Source: Mycolicibacter minnesotensis
GTDB lineage: Bacteria > Actinomycetota > Actinomycetes > Mycobacteriales > Mycobacteriaceae
DNA: 64,000 nt
NCBI RefSeq assembly: GCF_010731755.1
Contig: NZ_AP022589.1
Location: forward strand, 310,001 to 374,000
Direction of reading: 5' to 3'
Part shown: one piece after another, positions 58,274-64,000 of the stretch
Layout: every line of letters begins with the position of its first letter
Position numbering within the stretch: position 1 is the first letter of the stretch
Program-made: the position numbers and the translations under genes
The notes under the pieces: generated by a model
Database searches by the model: none
What the model was told of the DNA's origin: nothing
What the model saw: the letters and a program-made list of their open reading frames with translations, nothing else

Positions 58274-59251
58274 TCAAGGTAACGGGGCGCCGGAATCGAA
58301 CGACTGCCAGCCCGGCAGCCCGTCCCACACCGCCCCGTCGACCAGGACCTGCGCCGGCCCCTCAACGACATGCCCAATGGCTCGCCAACCGCCGGGCACG
58401 GCACCGGGAAACGCGGCGACCAGAGCGTGATCCTCTCCCCCGCCAAGCACCCACGACCACGGATCGGCTCCCACCGCAGCACCCGCGGATGCCAGGGCAC
58501 CATAGTCGGGCGCCAATGCCGCCCTGGACACGTCACAGGTCACCCGCGACGCCGCGGCCAGATGACCCAGGTCAGCGATCAACCCGTCGGACACATCGGT
58601 CATTGCCTGCGCTCCGGCGTCCGCGGCGACCACGCCCTGCCCGTACGGCGGCTGCGGGACCAGATGCCGCCGTCGCAGTTCGGCAAAGTCGCCTGTGCCG
58701 ACGCCGTCGCGCAACAGCTGCAAACCCGCCGCCGAGCGACCCAGCTCGCCGGCCACCGCCAGCGTCGCCCCTGGACGCGCCCCGGAGCGCAACACCGGGC
58801 TCCGGCCGGCCAAATCCCCGAGCACCGTGACCGAGACGACCCACCGGTCCGCCTGAACCAGATCACCGCCCACCACGCCAGCCCCCAGCTGCTCCGCCTC
58901 AGCCCACATCCCGTCTGCGAGGGCGGTGCAATCGGCGGCGGAAGTGTGGGCGGGGGCGCCGAAACCCACCACGAATGCGGTGGGACGTGCTCCCATCGCC
59001 TCGATATCGGCGGCGTTCTGCGCGATCGCCTTGCGGCCGACCTGCTCTGGCGTGGACCAGTCCAGGCGGAAATGGCGGCCTTCCACCAGCATGTCAACCG
59101 AGACCACGGCGCGACCGTCGGCACAGCGCACCAGTGCCGCGTCGTCACCGGGACCCAGTTGGGTGGTGTTGGGCTGGCGGCGCCCAGCCACCAGCCGGTC
59201 GATCATGGGAAACTCTCCAAGCTGACCCAGCGTGGGCTCGTTACCGCGCAC
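58274..59251 (-). CDS. thiL: Thiamine-monophosphate kinase
   Basis: ThiL phosphorylates TMP to the active cofactor TPP. The 325-residue protein has QLGPGDDAALV, DMLVEGRHFRLDW, IAQNAADIEAMGA and TDVSDGLIADLGHLA, which bind ATP/Mg and substrate in this PurM-like fold. It lies upstream of ung on the minus strand. Confidence 0.94.
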   Translation of the reverse strand: MRGNEPTLGQLGEFPMIDRLVAGRRQPNTTQLGPGDDAALVRCADGRAVVSVDMLVEGRHFRLDWSTPEQVGRKAIAQNAADIEAMGARPTAFVVGFGAPAHTSAADCTALADGMWAEAEQLGAGVVGGDLVQADRWVVSVTVLGDLAGRSPVLRSGARPGATLAVAGELGRSAAGLQLLRDGVGTGDFAELRRRHLVPQPPYGQGVVAADAGAQAMTDVSDGLIADLGHLAAASRVTCDVSRAALAPDYGALASAGAAVGADPWSWVLGGGEDHALVAAFPGAVPGGWRAIGHVVEGPAQVLVDGAVWDGLPGWQSFDSGAPLP

Positions 59252-59289
59252 AGCCTGGAGTGTAGGTGTGCTGGACGGAAAGGCGGGGC

Positions 59290-59835
59290 TTGACTAATCC
59301 CGGGAACGACACCGACGGGCCGGCGCGCCTCGCGCTGCTGGTCGCCCTGGTGGTTGCCGTCATCGCGGTGGGGGGCGCGCTGGCCGTCGCGGCGACGCAC
59401 CACCCGAGCCGGCGGCCGGCCCCACCGATGCCGCTGGCCACGGTGCCGGCCCCGTATGCCGACAGCGCGCAATGCCGCGCTGTGCTCGAAGCCCTGCCGC
59501 CGGATCTGGGCGAGTATCAGCGCGCCGAGCTCGCCGCGCCGGCTCCGCAGGGCGCGGCGGCCTGGACCGCCGGCGACGGCGCAGCGGTGGTGCTGCGCTG
59601 CGGACTGGACCGGCCGGCCGACTTTGTCGTGGGCTCACCGCTGCAGGTTGTCGATCAGGTGCAATGGTTCGAGGTCCGCGAAGGCGACCGCGCCACCTGG
59701 TATGCGGTCGACCGGTCGGTGTATCTGGCCCTGACGCTCCCGCCTGGATCAGGCCCCACTCCCATTCAGGAGCTCTCGGATCTGATCACCGAGAAGCTGG
59801 ACGCCGTGCCGATCCGGCCGGGCCCGCCACGCTAG
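59290..59835 (+). CDS. DUF3515 membrane-anchored protein
   Basis: The TTG start at 59290 gives 181 residues. GTG 59266 is an alternative. One N-terminal helix (ALLVALVVAVIAVGGALAVA) anchors an extracytoplasmic domain with two cysteines (SAQCRAVLEAL and VLRCGLDRPAD) that could form a disulfide. It is the DUF3515 family (Rv2980). Function unknown. WFEVREGDRATWYAVDRSVY is the most conserved part. Confidence 0.85.
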   Translation: MTNPGNDTDGPARLALLVALVVAVIAVGGALAVAATHHPSRRPAPPMPLATVPAPYADSAQCRAVLEALPPDLGEYQRAELAAPAPQGAAAWTAGDGAAVVLRCGLDRPADFVVGSPLQVVDQVQWFEVREGDRATWYAVDRSVYLALTLPPGSGPTPIQELSDLITEKLDAVPIRPGPPR

Positions 59836-59846
59836 GGAGTTCCTGC

Positions 59847-59909
59847 CGCCGAACGTGTAGCCAGACTGACTTTGAGGCCGAATCTTCCGGCCTGAGTGCA
59901 CGCTCGGCG
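59847..59909. repeat. Dispersed palindromic element, copy C
   Basis: CGCCGAACGTGTAGCCAG and CTGAGTGCACGCTCGGCG form the arms around a 27-nt centre. It lies between convergent DUF3515 and ddl genes. The end sequence is shared with copies A and B. Confidence 0.55.
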
Positions 59910-59932
59910 CACCCTGGTACCGCGCCTGCCCG

Positions 59933-61045
<1,113 letters not shown>

Positions 61046-61124
61046 ACGCCAGAGGCTACCGGGCGGTTAGCGAACCTCGACGAAGGAGAGGCGAAGCTGG
61101 ACCGCCCCATTAACCGGGGCCTGC

Positions 61125-62153
61125 TCACTCCGGTTTGGTGCGACGTCCCAGCAGCAGGGCCACCGCCTCGGTGACCGACGACCCGGTGTGGCAGACCCGG
61201 TGCACGGCTTCGGTCAACGGCATCTCCACGTCGTAGCTGGAAGCCAGCGCCAGCACCGACTGGCACGACGTCACTCCTTCGACTACGTGGCCGCCGGTGG
61301 TGCTCACCAGCCCCGCCGACCCGGGCACCTGCGGCATCGCCTCGCCCCGGCCCAGGCGCTCGCCGAAGGACCGGTTGCGGGAATGCGGTGACGTGCAGGT
61401 GGCCACCAAGTCACCCACGCCGGCCAGGCCGGCCAGGGTGGTGTCCTTGGCGCCCAGGGCGACGCCCAGGCGAATGATCTCGGCCAGGCCCCGGGTGATG
61501 ATGGCGGCCGCCGTGTTCTCGCCCAGGCCCACCCCCGCCGCCATTCCACACGCCAGGGCGATGATGTTCTTGCAGGCGCCGCCGATCTCGGTGCCGACCA
61601 CGTCGGAATTGGTATAGGGCCGGAAGTAGCCGGTGTTGAGCATCCGCTGCAGCGCCACCGCTCGGCCGGAGTCGGTGCAGGCGACCACGGTGGCCGCCGG
61701 TTGACCAGCAGCGATCTCCGCAGCGAGGTTGGGGCCCGACACGACCGCGACCTGCCCGGTGTCGAATCCCGTCACCGCCGCGATCACCTGGCTCATGCGC
61801 ATCAGCGTGCCCAGTTCGATGCCCTTAGCCACGCTGACCAGGGTGGCGCCTCCGTTGAGATGCGGGGTCCACGTCTGAAGATTGGCGCGCATGGACTGCG
61901 CCGGGACGGCCAGCACCACCGTGGTCAATCCGTCCAGGGCTTCGGCGGGATCACTGGTGGCGTGCACCGCGTCGGGCACGATGAAGCCGGGGAGGTAGTC
62001 GGGGTTGGACCGGGTCTGGTTGATCTGCGCGGCGATGTCGGGACGACGTGCCCACAGCCTGACCTGACTGCCGGCGTCGGCGAGTACCTTGGCCAAGGCC
62101 GTGCCCCACGCGCCTGCACCCATCACCGCGACAGTGCCCTCAGTGCCGGCCAT
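61125..62153 (-). CDS. gpsA: Glycerol-3-phosphate dehydrogenase (NAD(P)+)
   Basis: This 342-residue enzyme reduces dihydroxyacetone phosphate to sn-glycerol-3-phosphate for phospholipid synthesis. It has the N-terminal [15 protein letters not shown]ossmann loop, [19 protein letters not shown] with the catalytic Lys, and [19 protein letters not shown]. It is 79 bp upstream of ddl on the same strand, a conserved neighbourhood with ddl. Confidence 0.95.
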   Translation of the reverse strand: MAGTEGTVAVMGAGAWGTALAKVLADAGSQVRLWARRPDIAAQINQTRSNPDYLPGFIVPDAVHATSDPAEALDGLTTVVLAVPAQSMRANLQTWTPHLNGGATLVSVAKGIELGTLMRMSQVIAAVTGFDTGQVAVVSGPNLAAEIAAGQPAATVVACTDSGRAVALQRMLNTGYFRPYTNSDVVGTEIGGACKNIIALACGMAAGVGLGENTAAAIITRGLAEIIRLGVALGAKDTTLAGLAGVGDLVATCTSPHSRNRSFGERLGRGEAMPQVPGSAGLVSTTGGHVVEGVTSCQSVLALASSYDVEMPLTEAVHRVCHTGSSVTEAVALLLGRRTKPE

Positions 62154-62185
62154 CGCACACCACCTCCCTGTAAGCGCATCACCCT

Positions 62186-64000
<1,815 letters not shown>

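Overview
The window is high-GC chromosomal DNA from a mycobacterium (Mycobacterium in the broad sense). The main evidence is the PE_PGRS, PE and PPE genes, SepIVA, LppW, the F420 gene fbiD, and a gene order that follows, with gaps, the Mycobacterium tuberculosis block I recall as Rv2896c to Rv2984. The ESX-type PE/PPE genes fit the slow-grower side of the genus. The PDIM/PGL lipid locus that sits between sepIVA and purU in M. tuberculosis is absent, so a M. tuberculosis-like or M. marinum-like species is unlikely. A member of the M. terrae clade is possible, but the species cannot be fixed from this window.

Layout. 1-1.3 kb: 3' end of a PE_PGRS gene, ending at a strong hairpin. 1.5-11 kb: dprA, comM, yraN, a GyrA-like/GNAT fusion gene, a DUF2469 gene, rnhB, lepB, rplS, lppW (opposite strand), trmD, rimM, khpA and rpsP. 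11-15 kb: a SnoaL-like gene, dacB2, an amidohydrolase and ffh. 15.4-19.7 kb: an accessory insert (a PE/PPE pair whose two proteins share the same C-terminal domain, and a small secreted Cys protein) beside a glnD that has lost about 60% of its length, followed by glnB and amt. 21.3-27.9 kb: a second accessory block between amt and ftsY. It holds a Sec-type secreted PGRS protein, a PE-PPE-domain hydrolase lipoprotein, an SDR, a small membrane protein, a Nudix protein, a SpoIIAA-like protein and a GH6 endoglucanase.

28-38 kb: ftsY, smc, acyP, an OsmC gene, a DJ-1/PfpI gene, a PIG-L deacetylase gene, mutM, rnc, a DUF177 gene and sepIVA. 38.2-43.9 kb: purU, a DUF4334 gene, and a compact operon (two DUF1989 proteins plus a urea/guanidine-carboxylase-like carboxyltransferase without its biotin carboxylase) with a divergent TetR gene. 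43.8-64 kb: coaD, rsmD, pyc, a VKOR/DsbA pair, lipN, two tandem aldo-keto reductases, an HNH-type exported protein, recG, a DAK2 gene, rpmB, ung, thiL, a DUF3515 gene, ddl, gpsA, fbiD and the 5' part of ppk.

How the genes work together. Most of the window is core machinery: ribosome maturation (rpsP-khpA-rimM-trmD, rplS, rpmB, rsmD), co-translational export (ffh, ftsY, lepB), chromosome handling and repair (smc, recG, mutM, ung, rnhB, dprA/comM), and division (sepIVA). The nitrogen module amt-glnB-glnD is intact except for glnD. The accessory blocks sit at positions where the recalled M. tuberculosis order is interrupted. Dispersed palindromes of about 60 bp lie between convergent or divergent genes. 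I saw no tRNA, rRNA, CRISPR array or complete insertion sequence.
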